A DNA stretch of 64,000 nt. It comes from Streptomyces huasconensis (GTDB taxonomy: Bacteria > Actinomycetota > Actinomycetes > Streptomycetales > Streptomycetaceae). Position 1 is the first letter of the stretch; each line of letters begins with the position of its first letter. The DNA is taken from contig RBWT01000013.1 in the NCBI GenBank assembly GCA_004010275.1, positions 1 through 64,000 of the forward strand, written 5' to 3'. The notes below the pieces were generated by a model. The model was not told the DNA's origin and did no database searches. It saw nothing but the letters and a program-made list of their open reading frames with translations. This document shows, piece after piece, positions 19,228-27,993 of this stretch. A program made the position numbers and the translations under genes.

Positions 19228-19648
19228 TTGCCGCCGGGCGCACCGGGGCGACGCCGCTACCGAGGCGTTCCCCGTACCGGCCGGGCGTTGTCGCCCCCGG
19301 GGTGGTGGCGCCGGGCGCTCACGCCGCCCGTGGTGACCGCGACCTGGGCCCAGGGCACCGCACGCGTCGCGGAGCTGGCGGAGGCGACGCGCATTCTCGG
19401 CGCCGGGGAACCCCGCCTGCTCGGCTTCGGTGACGCGCGCACGCCGGATTCCGCCCCGGGAGAGCCGCGGTTCCTCGACGCGCCGCTGGACGAGGCCGGT
19501 CGCCGCCGTGCTCGCCCACCGCAGCGAGGTGGAACGGGGCGCCGTGCCCGCCCTGATCGCCGCCCTCCCCCCGGAGAAGCGGGCACGGCTGCTCTCCACC
19601 GAGTGCGTGGCCTCGGTGACCGGCAAACAGACCGAACTCACCGCCTGA
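19228..19648 (+). pseudogene. PIG-L family deacetylase remnant
   Basis: Two pieces of a PIG-L/LmbE-type zinc deacetylase (the family of mycothiol MshB). In one frame: VVTATWAQGTARVAELAEA, RILGAGEPRLLGFGDARTP and FLDAPLDEA. In another, from about 19500: AAVLAHRSEVERGAVPALIA and LLSTECVASVTGKQT, ending at 19648. The N-terminal zinc motif (HPDDE) and the downstream HPDH-type motif expected between the two pieces are absent, so about half of a normal ~240-residue protein is missing through N-terminal loss and internal deletion. This goes beyond the single-base breaks seen elsewhere and marks a true relic. Confidence 0.7.
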
Positions 19649-19701
19649 ACCGAGCCGCTGACGGGCCAGGCCCGGCGGCACGCCGCCAGGGCTCGGCCGG
19701 C

Positions 19702-21660
19702 TCACCAGATCCGTACGCGCTCCGCGGGGTCCAGCCACAGGCCGTCGCCCTCCACCGTGCCGAACGCCTCGTGGAACTCGTCGAGGTTGCGGACGATGTT
19801 GGCGCGGAACTCCGGGGGCGAGTGCGGGTCGATCGTGAGGTACTGCTGCTCCTGCTCCTTGCGGCGCTTGGTGCGCCAGCAGTACGCCCAGTTCTTGAAG
19901 AGCCGCTGCGAACCGGTCAGGCCCTCGCTCTCGGGCATCGGCGCCCCGTCGAGCGAGATGAGGTAGGCGGTGTGCCCGATGGTGAGGCCGCCGAGGTCGC
20001 CGATGTTCTCGCCGACCGTCAGCGAGCCGTTGACGAACTCGGCGGGGAGGTTGCGGGGCGAGAAGCCGTCGTACTGCTTGATCAGCGCCTTCGACTTGGC
20101 CTCGAACGCGGCCTTGTCGGCGGCGGTCCACCAGTCGTTGAGGTTGCCCGCGCCGTCGTACTGCGCGCCCTGGTCGTCGAAGCCGTGGCCGATCTCGTGG
20201 CCGATGACGGCGCCGATGCCGCCGTAGTTCTCCGCCGGGTCGGCGTCGGGCGAGAAGAACGGCTTCTGCAGGATGCCCGCGGGGAAGCAGATCTCGTTGG
20301 TGCCCGGGTTGTAGTACGCGTTGACCGTCTGCGGCAGCATGAACCACTCGTCGCGGTCGACCGGCGAACCGATCTTGGCGAGCTGCCGGTCCGACTCGAA
20401 CGCGGCTGCCGCCTGCGCGTTGCCGAGCAGGTCGTCGGCGCTGACCTGGAGCGCCGAGTAGTCGCGGAAGGTCTCCGGGTAGCCGATCTTGGGACGGAAC
20501 GTGGCGAGCTTCTCGTACGCCCGTTCCTTCGTCTCGTCGGTCATCCAGTCCAGGCGGGCGATCGACTGGCGGTAGGCCTCCAGGAGGTTGGCGACAAGGT
20601 CGTCCATCTTCGCCTTGGACGACGGCGGGAAGTGCCGCGCGACGTACTCCTTGCCGACGGCCTCGCCGATGGCGTCCTCGACGAAGGCCACGGCACGCTT
20701 CCAGCGGGCGCGCAGCTCGGGGGTGCCGTTGAGGGTGCGCCCGTAGAACTCGAAGTTGTTCTGTACGAAGTCGTCGGTGAGGTAGGGCGAGCAGGCCCGC
20801 AGGACCCGCGTCAGCGCCCAGTCCCGCCACTGCTCGATCGGCACCTCGGCGAGGACCGCGGACAGGTGCGCGAGGTAGGACGGCTGGCGCACGCATGTCT
20901 CGGCGATGACGGCGTCCGAACCGCCGAGCCCCTCGACATAGCCGCGCCAGTCGAACTCCGGTGCCAGCGCGAGGAGTTCGTCCAGGGTGGTGAGGTTGTA
21001 GGTCTTCAGTACGTCACGGGTCTCGGCGCGCTCCCAGTGCCCGGCGGCGAGCCTCGTCTCCAGCGCCAGCACGCTCTTCGCGGCGGCCTCGGGGGCGGCG
21101 TGCCCGCCGAGCGCGAGGAGCCGGGTGAGGTGGGCGACGTACTTCTCGCGGATCTCGGCGAACTTCTCGTCGCGGTAGTACGACTCGTCGGGCAGGCCGA
21201 GGCCGCCCTGGAGGATGTTGAAGAGGTAGCGGTCGGAGTCGCGGTCGTCGGAGTCGATGTACGAGCCGAAGAGTCCCGAGCCGCCGATGCGCTCGAAGCG
21301 GCCGAGGAAGGCGGCCAGCTCGCGCACGTCTCGCACCCCGGCGGCCTCGTCGATCAGGGGCTGCGCGGGGGCGAGCCCGCGCTCGGCGATGGTCTCCTCG
21401 TCCATGAAGGAGGCGTACAGCGCGGCGATCTTGCGGGCGTCCTCGGACGGGGCGCCCGAGGCCTCCGCCGCCAGTTCCTGGATGATCTCCTTCACCTGCT
21501 GCTCGGCCGTGTCGGCCAGCTGTACGAAGGGGCCCCAGCTGGAGCGGTCCTCGGGGATCTTCTCGGTGTCCAGCCAGTGGCCGTTCACGTGTCCGAACAG
21601 GTCGTCCTGCGGGCGGATCTCGGGGTTCATGCCCGGGCGGGCGTCATCCAGAATGCTCAT
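19702..21660 (-). CDS. M13 (neprilysin/PepO-like) zinc endopeptidase
   Basis: Intact 652-residue M13 metallopeptidase that cleaves peptides. The N-terminal domain begins DDLFGHVNGHWLDTEKIPED. The catalytic domain has NAYYNPGTNEICFPAGILQ, the zinc helix AVIGHEIGHGFDDQGAQYDG (HExxH), and the third zinc ligand in LTVGENIGDLGGL. The protein ends with the conserved VRIW tail. There is no signal peptide or N-terminal anchor, so this is a cytoplasmic form as in many actinobacteria. Start ATG 21660 (MSILDDARPGMNPEI). Divergent from the conserved hypothetical at 21821. Confidence 0.95.
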   Translation of the reverse strand: MSILDDARPGMNPEIRPQDDLFGHVNGHWLDTEKIPEDRSSWGPFVQLADTAEQQVKEIIQELAAEASGAPSEDARKIAALYASFMDEETIAERGLAPAQPLIDEAAGVRDVRELAAFLGRFERIGGSGLFGSYIDSDDRDSDRYLFNILQGGLGLPDESYYRDEKFAEIREKYVAHLTRLLALGGHAAPEAAAKSVLALETRLAAGHWERAETRDVLKTYNLTTLDELLALAPEFDWRGYVEGLGGSDAVIAETCVRQPSYLAHLSAVLAEVPIEQWRDWALTRVLRACSPYLTDDFVQNNFEFYGRTLNGTPELRARWKRAVAFVEDAIGEAVGKEYVARHFPPSSKAKMDDLVANLLEAYRQSIARLDWMTDETKERAYEKLATFRPKIGYPETFRDYSALQVSADDLLGNAQAAAAFESDRQLAKIGSPVDRDEWFMLPQTVNAYYNPGTNEICFPAGILQKPFFSPDADPAENYGGIGAVIGHEIGHGFDDQGAQYDGAGNLNDWWTAADKAAFEAKSKALIKQYDGFSPRNLPAEFVNGSLTVGENIGDLGGLTIGHTAYLISLDGAPMPESEGLTGSQRLFKNWAYCWRTKRRKEQEQQYLTIDPHSPPEFRANIVRNLDEFHEAFGTVEGDGLWLDPAERVRIW

Positions 21661-21820
21661 CCACGCACCCTATGCGAGCCGTCGCCCCGGGAAGAAGGCA
21701 TGGCGCCAACGGATGCCGGGTGCAGCGGAGCGCGCGGCCAACTCGCGTGCAAACCGTCTCAATAGGAGCGATAAAGTATCCCGTCCACCTCCGCGCGTCC
21801 GTCCCACCTGGAGAGCTTCC

Positions 21821-22952
21821 GTGACCTCAGCCATCGCCCCGTCCGAGACCGCCGCTCCCGAGGCCACCGCTCCCGAGGCCACCGCTCCCGAGGCCCCCGC
21901 GACCGAGGCCACTGCCCTCGCCGCGGCCCCGGCCGCCGACGCGGCGCTCCTGGTGGCCGAGGACGCCCGCGCCTTCGGGGCGTACGCGAGCACCGGCGCT
22001 GGGCCTTCGGCCTGAAGGTCGCCCGCAGCGTGCGGCCGGGCGGGCAGGGCGCTGGCGAGACGCCGAAGATCTCCGCCAAGGAGTTCGCGGAGCTCGCGGG
22101 CTGCTCGGCGGAGCGGGTCATGCGGTACTACAAGGCCTGGGACAAGGCCGCGGACGACGGGATGGTGCCGCACTTCGAGGCGCTCGCCCCCGGCATGGAC
22201 GTGGAGCTGCCCGACGCCGACGTGTGGCTGTCGTACTACACCTCCCGCTCCAGCGCGCTGACCCGCGCGGCACCGCGATCACGGAGGCCGCCGAGGCCGA
22301 GGGCATCCGCCCGACCAAGGCCCTGGAGGTCGCGGAGAACCCGACCGCGCTGCGCGCCGCGATCCTTGCCGACCCCGGCACCGCCGAGGCCGCGCGGAAG
22401 GCGTTGATGGACCGCCTCGGCGAGGACCCGGCGCTCCGTACCGAACTGGTCCGCGACATCGTGCGCGCCGTCGACCTGAAGAAGGCCGTGGCGGCCGAGG
22501 CCAAGGCGGGCGACCGCGTCGAGTACGTCCGCCAGATCGTGGAGAAGGGCCAGGTCAAGACCCCCGCGGGCCAGCTGATCGAGGCCCCGGCCGAGCTGCG
22601 CGAGGAGGCCGAGCGGCACCTGTCCCTCATCGACGAGCTGGACGACGGCGAGGAGTCCGGCGAGTGGGCGCGCGAGGCCTACGACACGGTGCGCGACCTG
22701 GTGGCGCAGACGGTCCAGAGCGACCCGGAGCTGCGCGTGCAGGAGCGGCGCGCGAAGTTCTACAGCAGCCTGCAGAAGGCGACGAAGGTCTTCGAGGAGC
22801 TGACGTTCGACGACATCCAGAACGCCGAGGACTTCCAGGACATCTACGAGGACGACATGGTGCGCCGCCTCGAAGACCTCCAGCAGGCCATCGGCGCGTG
22901 CATCTCGGCCCTCCAGGCGGCGACGGCCCAGCAGGAGCCGGGCGCTTCCTGA
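21821..22952 (+). CDS. Conserved Streptomyces hypothetical with HTH-like and helical regions (frameshifted)
   Basis: About 377 aa after joining three frames (breaks near 22002 and 22270). The N-terminus is an Ala/Pro/Glu-rich repeat tract (EATAPEATAPEAPATEATA). Next comes a segment that looks like a small helix-turn-helix, ISAKEFAELAGCSAERVMRY then YKAWDKAADDG. The rest is highly charged and helical, with EYVRQIVEKGQVKTPAGQLI, LSLIDELDDGEESGEWA and RRLEDLQQAIGACISALQAA. Start GTG 21821 with GGAGAG at 21810-21815. No established function is known to me. A nucleic-acid-binding role is plausible but unproven. Confidence 0.65.
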
Positions 22953-23015
22953 GGCGGCGCAGCGGGTCCGCCCCGGCTCAGCTCACCGGCTCACCGGCCC
23001 GACCGGCTCGGCGGC

Positions 23016-23411
23016 TCACCAGCCCGGCGGCGCGAGCGTGATGCGGATGCCGACCGTGCCGTCGAGGCCGCGCCGCAGCCTGCTGCCGAGCAGGGTGAGG
23101 AAGCCGATGACGCCGTACTTGCGGGCGATGAGGCGGCGGTAGCGCGCGGTGACCTCGGGCGGGCAGATCTCAGCGGTCGCGGGGAGCTGCTTGCCCGTCG
23201 GGTTGCCCCGCCGATCGCACGGCCCGACCATGACGTCCGCCCGTCGGCGGATGCGCTTCACCTTCCAGGAGTCGGCGGCGGTCCAGATCCCGAGGGCGTC
23301 GCCGTCCGGGACGACCCACACCGGACTCGGCACGAGGGTGCCGTCCTTTCGGTAACTGCTGACCAGCAGGTACTTTCCGGCGCCGAGCTGTGTCCGCGGG
23401 GTGTCGTCCAT
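23016..23411 (-). CDS. PPOX-class (split-barrel) flavin/F420-type protein
   Basis: Intact 131-residue protein of the pyridoxamine-phosphate-oxidase-like split-barrel superfamily; Streptomyces members are usually F420- or FMN-binding. Features: LGAGKYLLVSSYRKDGTLVP, SPVWVVPDGDALGIWTA, SWKVKRIRRRADVMVGPCDR and GNPTGKQLPATAEICPPEV, then a conserved tail with an RKYGVIGF segment. The start is ATG 23411 (MDDTPRTQLGAGKYL), 53 bases from the divergent CGNR gene; the longer frame to 23639 is antisense to that gene. Cofactor and substrate cannot be fixed from sequence. Confidence 0.85.
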   Translation of the reverse strand: MDDTPRTQLGAGKYLLVSSYRKDGTLVPSPVWVVPDGDALGIWTAADSWKVKRIRRRADVMVGPCDRRGNPTGKQLPATAEICPPEVTARYRRLIARKYGVIGFLTLLGSRLRRGLDGTVGIRITLAPPGW

Positions 23412-23464
23412 GCCGGGGAGTCTAAGCGCCGGGGGCGGCCACCGTAACCGCTTATGGTGGTTAC

Positions 23465-24066
23465 ATGGCACCGTCCGCGCCCCCCGGCATCCTGATGCGC
23501 GCCCGCAGCGGCGCCACCTACCGCTTCGACCCGGGCGCGCTCTGCCTGGAGCTGCTGACCACCGGCGGCCCCGGGGAGTTCCGCCGCCACGAGACGTTGC
23601 GCGCCCCCGAGGACCTGGTCGCCTGGGCCGGGCGTTCACGGCTCACGCCGACGCCCGCCCTCGACGTGTCCGCACGCCGACGTGGCGCACGCCCGGCGGC
23701 TGCGGGACGCGCTGTTCCGGGTGACGTCCGCCCGGGCCGCGGGCGCGGGGCCCGCCCCGGCCGACCTCGGCGTCCTCAACGCGACGGCCGCCCACCCGCC
23801 GCTGGTCCCCTCCGTCGGACCGGACGGCGGGCGCCGCTGGGCGCCGGGCTGCGACGGGGCCGGGCTGCTCTCCACCGTGGCGCGGGACGCCGTCGAGCTG
23901 CTGACGGGGCCGTTCGGGCACCGCGTCCGCGCCTGCGCGTCGGACGACTGCGCCTGGTCTACGTCGACACCTCCCGGCCCGGCCGCCGCCGCTGGTGCGC
24001 GATGGAGCACTGCGGCAACCTCCACAAAGTACGGACGCTGCGCGCACGCCGGGCGCGGACGCGTGA
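23465..24066 (+). CDS. CGNR zinc-finger (ABATE-like) regulator (frameshifted)
   Basis: About 200 aa. The N-terminal ABATE-like region (MAPSAPPGILMRARSG, FDPGALCLELLTTGGPGEFR) is followed by HARRLRDALFRVTSARAAG and LLTGPFGHRVRACASDDC. The C-terminal zinc finger is VYVDTSRPGRRRWCAMEHCG followed by N, K and Arg-rich residues (Cys pair, then WC...HCGN). Such proteins are presumed stress-related transcriptional regulators. Breaks near 23650 and 23955 move the frame, and one more near 24050 would place the stop at 24066, giving a normal length. It faces the antisense P450 stub at 24089. Confidence 0.75.
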
Positions 24067-24088
24067 AGCCCTGCCCGGCCGGGGCGCG

Positions 24089-24349
24089 TCAGGCCCGCCG
24101 GTGGCCCGCCGTCATCAGCAGCGCGCTGGGCCGCACCGTCGCCCGCGCCACCGGGCGGACGCTCTGTCCGGGCACTGTCTCCAGCCGCCAGGCACGGGTC
24201 AGGGTCGCGATCGCCGTGGCGATCTCCGTCATCGCGAAGTGGTCGCCGATGCACTTGTGCTTGCCCGCCCCGAAGGGCAGGAAGGCGCCGTCCGGCAGGG
24301 CCGCTCTCCACGTCTGGTCCAGCCAGCGGTCGGGGTCGAGCTCATAGGG
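24089..24349 (-). pseudogene. Cytochrome P450 C-terminal fragment
   Basis: The minus strand encodes about 86 residues, YELDPDRWLDQTWRAALPDG through the haem-binding loop FLPFGAGKHKCIGDHFAMTE to SALLMTAGHRRA, stop at 24089. This is the last fifth of a P450, including the invariant Cys ligand. Immediately upstream an in-frame TGA (24352-24350) and unrelated intergenic sequence replace the rest (no I-helix, no ExxR). The fragment is itself frame-intact, so it is a truncated relic left by deletion, not a sequencing artefact. The sequence style resembles terpene-pathway P450s. Confidence 0.8.
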
Positions 24350-24399
24350 TCACAGGGGATGTGGATCAACCTGGCCCGGCCTCGCCTACGAGTCAGTAG

Positions 24400-24419
24400 T
24401 GATCTTCAAGTCAAGATCA
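24400..24419. promoter_or_regulatory. Palindrome TGATCTT-N6-AAGATCA upstream of merR-type gene
   Basis: Perfect 7+7 inverted repeat, 115 bases before the MerR-family start at 24534. It is a plausible operator for autoregulation. The fit to a MerR-type spacer between -35 and -10 cannot be confirmed by eye. Confidence 0.4.
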
Positions 24420-24533
24420 TCCACACCGTGGGTGTTCGACTGTTCTCCCCCGCTGCGGCTCCCTGCCCGTGGGACCACGGCTCCCCCGGTAGCCTGCGCA
24501 TCAGGGGGGAGACGTACCACTGGAGAGGTCTTG

Positions 24534-25473
24534 ATGAGTCGTCGGGAAGCGGGCCGGGCCGGTGCGGGCGGCGCCGCGCCGGGGGCGGCGGCCGGCGCCG
24601 GGCCCCGGGACGAGGGCGTGCGCGCGCTGGAGAAGGCGGCCTCACGCGGCAGGCGGGAGCCGAGCGGCTTCGCCCGGTCGACCTCGCGCGGGCGGCGGGC
24701 GTCGACGCAGCAGATCCGGAACTACGCGGACGCGGGCGTCCTGCCGCCCGCGCCGCGCTCCCCCGCCGGATACCGCAGGTTCGACGACCGCCACCGGCAG
24801 GCCCTGCTCACCTACCGGGCCCTGGTCCGCGGACACGGTCCCGGCACGGCCCGGGCCGTCATGCGGGCGGTGCACGAAGGGGACGTACCGCGGGCGTTCG
24901 CCCTCATCGACGCGGGGCACGCCGCCCTGCACGAGCAGCGGCTCTCCCTGCGCGCGACGGGTCAGGCCCTCGAAGCCGTCGCCGAGGGCGGACCCGGTGC
25001 CCCGGCCCTGCCGCGCTCGCGGCTGCACGTCGGCGAGGTGGCCGCCCATCTGGGCGTGCGCACCTCTGCCCTGCGGGTGTGGGAGTCGGCCGGGCTGCTC
25101 ACGCCCGCACGTGAGCCGGGCACGAGCTACCGCGTGTACCTCCCCGCCGACGTGCGCGACGCCCGCGTGGTCCACCTGCTGCGGCAGAGCCACTACCTCT
25201 TCGCGCAGATCCGGCCGGTCCTCGACGACCTGCGCCGGCAGCGGCGGCGTCGAGGCGCTCCGGACGGCCCTGGCCCAGCGGGAGACCGTGCTGAACGGAC
25301 GGACGCGGGCGATGCTGGAGGGCGCGGGCCGTCTGCACGCCTACCTCGACACCGCGTCGCGAGGCCCGTACGGCTACCCCGACACCGCGTCGGACGGCCC
25401 GCACGACCCCCTCGCGTCCTCGTCGCAGGGTCCGTACAGCGCGGACTCCGCACCTGACGACAGCGCCCAGTAG
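24534..25473 (+). CDS. MerR-family regulator with two MerR-type HTH domains (frameshifted)
   Basis: About 313 aa. The first MerR HTH reads, after correcting two mutually compensating breaks at ~24640 and ~24705, RPVDLARAAGVSTQQIRNY then ADAGVLPPAPRSPAGYRRFD. A second winged-helix block follows at about residue 165: LHVGEVAAHLGVRTSALRVW then ESAGLLTPA and YRVYLPADVRDARVVHLLRQ. Start ATG 24534 with GGAGAGG at 24522-24528. A third break near 25240 leads to the C-terminus ending SAPDDSAQ at 25473. That end overlaps the convergent dipeptidase gene by about 100 bases. Effector unknown. Confidence 0.82.
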
Positions 25474-26069
25474 CGGTCGCCGTACGACCAATGCCACCAC
25501 TCCGTGGGGTAGTTGACCAGGCCCGCGCCGGTCAGGGCCGCGCCGAGGATCTCGCGGCGGACGCGCTCTCGGCGCCGATGTTGGCGGCCTCGGTGTAGCA
25601 GGCGCCCTCACTCTCCTCCGGGTCGGCGTCCAGCCGGGTGCCGAGGTCGAGTTCGCGCCCGTCGGCGTCGGCGAGCGTCAGGTCGACCGCCGCTCCCGCG
25701 CTGTGCGGGGCGATGTCGGGCGGGGAGACGTAACGGGCGGCCGCCGCGGTGGATCTCCGCAGCCGTGCGGCTCGGCCACAGGTCCCGCAACTGCCCGGCG
25801 TACTCCTCGAAGTAGCGCCGCTGGAGCGCCGGGCGACGGTAGCCCTCCACGAAGAGCAGCCGCAGCCCGTGGGGGGGCAGCGCCTCGGCGCGCACGAGCC
25901 GCCGCACGACCCCCTCTCGCAGCAACGTGAACGATGGCCCTGAGTCGGGCAGTTGACGCGAGTCGACCAGCAGGTCGGTGGCTTCCCGTACGTCGATGAG
26001 CCGCTCTCCGCACTCGCGCACGGGCACGGCGGCGACCCCGGGGTCGGACATCAGGGTGATCTCACTCAT
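25374..26069 (-). CDS. M15 D-Ala-D-Ala dipeptidase, VanX-like (frameshifted)
   Basis: Zinc dipeptidase of the M15D family cleaving D-Ala-D-Ala, about 231 aa. Markers: LRLLFVEGYRRPALQRRYFE, then the zinc-site motif DIAPHSAGAAVDLTLADADG (the SxHxxGxAxD region), and VNYPTEWWHWSYGDRYWA (catalytic Glu and third zinc-ligand His). Breaks near 25740 and 25565 take the frame out and back, so N- and C-terminal parts share one frame. The stop is at 25374. No vancomycin-resistance partners (VanH/VanA/VanRS) are nearby, so a housekeeping cell-wall recycling role is more likely than antibiotic resistance. No signal peptide. Confidence 0.85.
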
Positions 26070-26119
26070 GCAGGGATCATCCGCGAAGCCGCTCAGTGTC
26101 GTCGGCGGGCGGACGGCGT

Positions 26120-27153
26120 TCAGCTCACCCTCGTCGTGCGGAAGCGCGCGGCGTACGCGGAAGGCGTCGTGCCGAGGTGGCGGGCGAAGGTCCTGCGGAG
26201 CGTCTCGTCGCTGCCGAGTCCGCTGCGCCGTGCGGCCTCGGTGACGTTGGCGCCGTGCTCCAGGAGGATGCGGGCGGCTTCCACCCGCATGGTCTCCACG
26301 TGGGCGGCCGGTGTGCTGCCGATCTGCTGCGCGAAGAGCCGTGAGACGTGCCGGGCACTGATGTTCGCCCGCTGGGCCAGGGACCGCAGGCTGTGGTCGG
26401 CCGCCGGGTCGGCGGCGATGGCGTCCAGGAGCGGGCGCAGCACCGGGTGGCGCGTCGTCGTGGTGCGGGAGGCGGCGGAGAACTGGGACTGGCCCCCGGG
26501 GCGCTGGAGGAAGACGACCAGGTCACGGGCGACCCGGCGGGCTGCTTCGGGGCCGTGGTCCTCTTCGACGAGGGCCAGGCAGACGTCGACGCCGCGGTGA
26601 CGCCCGCGGAGGTCAGGATCGGGCCGTCCCGCACGTAGATGGCGTCCGGCGTGACGGTGACGTCGGGGTGGGTGCGGGCCAGGTCGTCGGCGTACTCCCA
26701 GTGCGTCGTCGCTCTGCGGCCGCCGAGCAGACCGGCCGCCGCGAGCGCGAACGCGCCGGTGCACACCGCGGCCACGCGCCCCGCGCGAGCGCCAGCCGGG
26801 CCACGTCCGCGACCAGTTCCGGGCGCTGCTCGAGGATGCGCAGGTCGGCCGGGCCGGGGACGACGAGGGTGTCGGTCCGGGTGACTTCGGCCGTGGCCGT
26901 GTCGGCGGCGATGCGCTGCCCGGTGGAGGTCGTGACGTCCCGGCCATCGGGAGTGCAGACCCGTACCCGGTAGGCCCCGGAGCGCCGGACGCGGTGTGGA
27001 AGACCTCCAGCGGGGCGGCCACGTCCAGGAGCCGCGCGCCGTCGAAGGCGAGAACGAGGACATCGTGGCCGTCACGGGTGGCGCGATCGGCGTGGGTGGC
27101 GCTGTCGACGCAGGTGGCGGCGCGCGGGCGGGAGCGGTGGGTGCGGTGCGCAT
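26120..27153 (-). CDS. GlxA-type AraC regulator (DJ-1/PfpI + AraC HTH, frameshifted)
   Basis: Transcriptional activator with an N-terminal DJ-1/PfpI-like domain (HDVLVLAFDGARLLDVAAPL, EVFHTASGAPG; later VVPGPADLRIL and a CTGAFALAAAGLL nucleophile-elbow-like turn). The C-terminal AraC tandem HTH reads LRSLAQRANISARHVSRLFA, HVETMRVEAARILLEHG and NVTEAARRSGLGSDETLRRT, then FARHLGTTPSAYAARF. About 345 aa. Three or more breaks between 26590 and 27100. Start ATG 27153. Divergent from an HD-domain protein; the same pairing is familiar in actinobacteria, so this regulator probably controls that neighbour. Confidence 0.85.
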
Positions 27154-27197
27154 GGCTCCAACGTAGCCGGTGGCGGTGTCCGGATCTGTGGGACCTG

Positions 27198-27211
27198 TGT
27201 CCATGAGGACA
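27198..27211. promoter_or_regulatory. Operator candidate TGTCC-ATGA-GGACA
   Basis: Perfect 5+5 inverted repeat in the 128-base divergent gap between the AraC regulator (start 27153) and the HD-domain gene (start 27282). Well placed for the regulator, but binding is unproven. Confidence 0.4.
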
Positions 27212-27281
27212 TGGCCGCACCGGGGCATGAGGCGCAGTCTTGGACCTACAGAGCCAACCGACACAGGAGCCAGCCTTCCCC

Positions 27282-27962
27282 ATGACCACCTCACCCTCGC
27301 CCTCGCCCTCGTCCTCCTCCTCATCCCCCTCCTCCGCCGCGGGGGTCTCCGTGCCGGACTCCAAGCTCGCCGCCGAGGCCACCGCGCTCGTCCGTGACGT
27401 GACCGATGACCTGATCTACCACCACTCCCGCCGCGTCTACTGGTTCGGAAGCCTCCAGGGCCGGGCCCGCGGGCTCACCTTCGACGCCGAACTGCTGTAC
27501 ATCGGCGCCATGTTCCACGACCTGGGGCTCGACGCCCGCTTCCACGGCAGCGGGCGCCGCTTCGAGGTCGACGGCGCCGACGAGGCGAGCCGCTTCCTCC
27601 GCGGCCGGGGCGTGCCCGAGGACGCCGTGCGGCGCGTGTGGACGTCCATCGCCCTGCACACGACTCCCGGCATCCCCGAGTTCATGGAACCGGAGGTGGC
27701 GCTCGTGACCGCCGGGGTGGAGTACGACGTGCTCGGCGTCGGCTACGACAGCGTCAGCGCGAGCGACCGCGCGGAGATCACCGCCCTGCACCCGCGCCCC
27801 GACTTCAAGCGACGCATCCTCAAGGCGTTCACCGACGGCATCGCGCCGAAACCGGAGACCACCTTCGGCAATGTGAAGGCCGACGTCCTGGAGCACTTCG
27901 TGCCGGGCTTCAGCCGCGGCGACTTCGTCCAGGTGATCCGGGACTCGCCGTGGGAGGAGTGA
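27282..27962 (+). CDS. HD-domain phosphohydrolase-like protein
   Basis: Intact 226-aa protein. After a Ser/Pro-rich tail it has the HD-domain layout of metal-dependent phosphohydrolases and cyanamide-hydratase-like proteins: ILYHHSRRVYWFGSL-type first His (here LIYHHSRRVYWFGSLQGR), LLYIGAMFHDLGLDARFHG with the HD pair, and SIALHTTPGIPEF with the following His, then a distal Asp in VEYDVLGVGYDSV. It lacks any other domain. Start ATG 27282; a longer frame to 27240 lacks similarity. Divergent from the GlxA-type regulator. It may act on a small nitrogenous substrate such as a nitrile or cyanamide, but this is inference. Confidence 0.85.
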   Translation: MTTSPSPSPSSSSSSPSSAAGVSVPDSKLAAEATALVRDVTDDLIYHHSRRVYWFGSLQGRARGLTFDAELLYIGAMFHDLGLDARFHGSGRRFEVDGADEASRFLRGRGVPEDAVRRVWTSIALHTTPGIPEFMEPEVALVTAGVEYDVLGVGYDSVSASDRAEITALHPRPDFKRRILKAFTDGIAPKPETTFGNVKADVLEHFVPGFSRGDFVQVIRDSPWEE

Positions 27963-27993
27963 GCGCGTCGCCACCTCGCGTTCCGCTACCCCC

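Noticed and set aside
19228-21765. 845-aa plus-strand reading frame
   Set aside because: After the PIG-L remnant it is antisense to the M13 peptidase; long GC-rich shadow frames are expected.
25374-26069. Vancomycin-resistance (vanX) locus
   Set aside because: The dipeptidase is VanX-like, but no VanH, VanA or two-component genes are adjacent, so a resistance claim is not supported.
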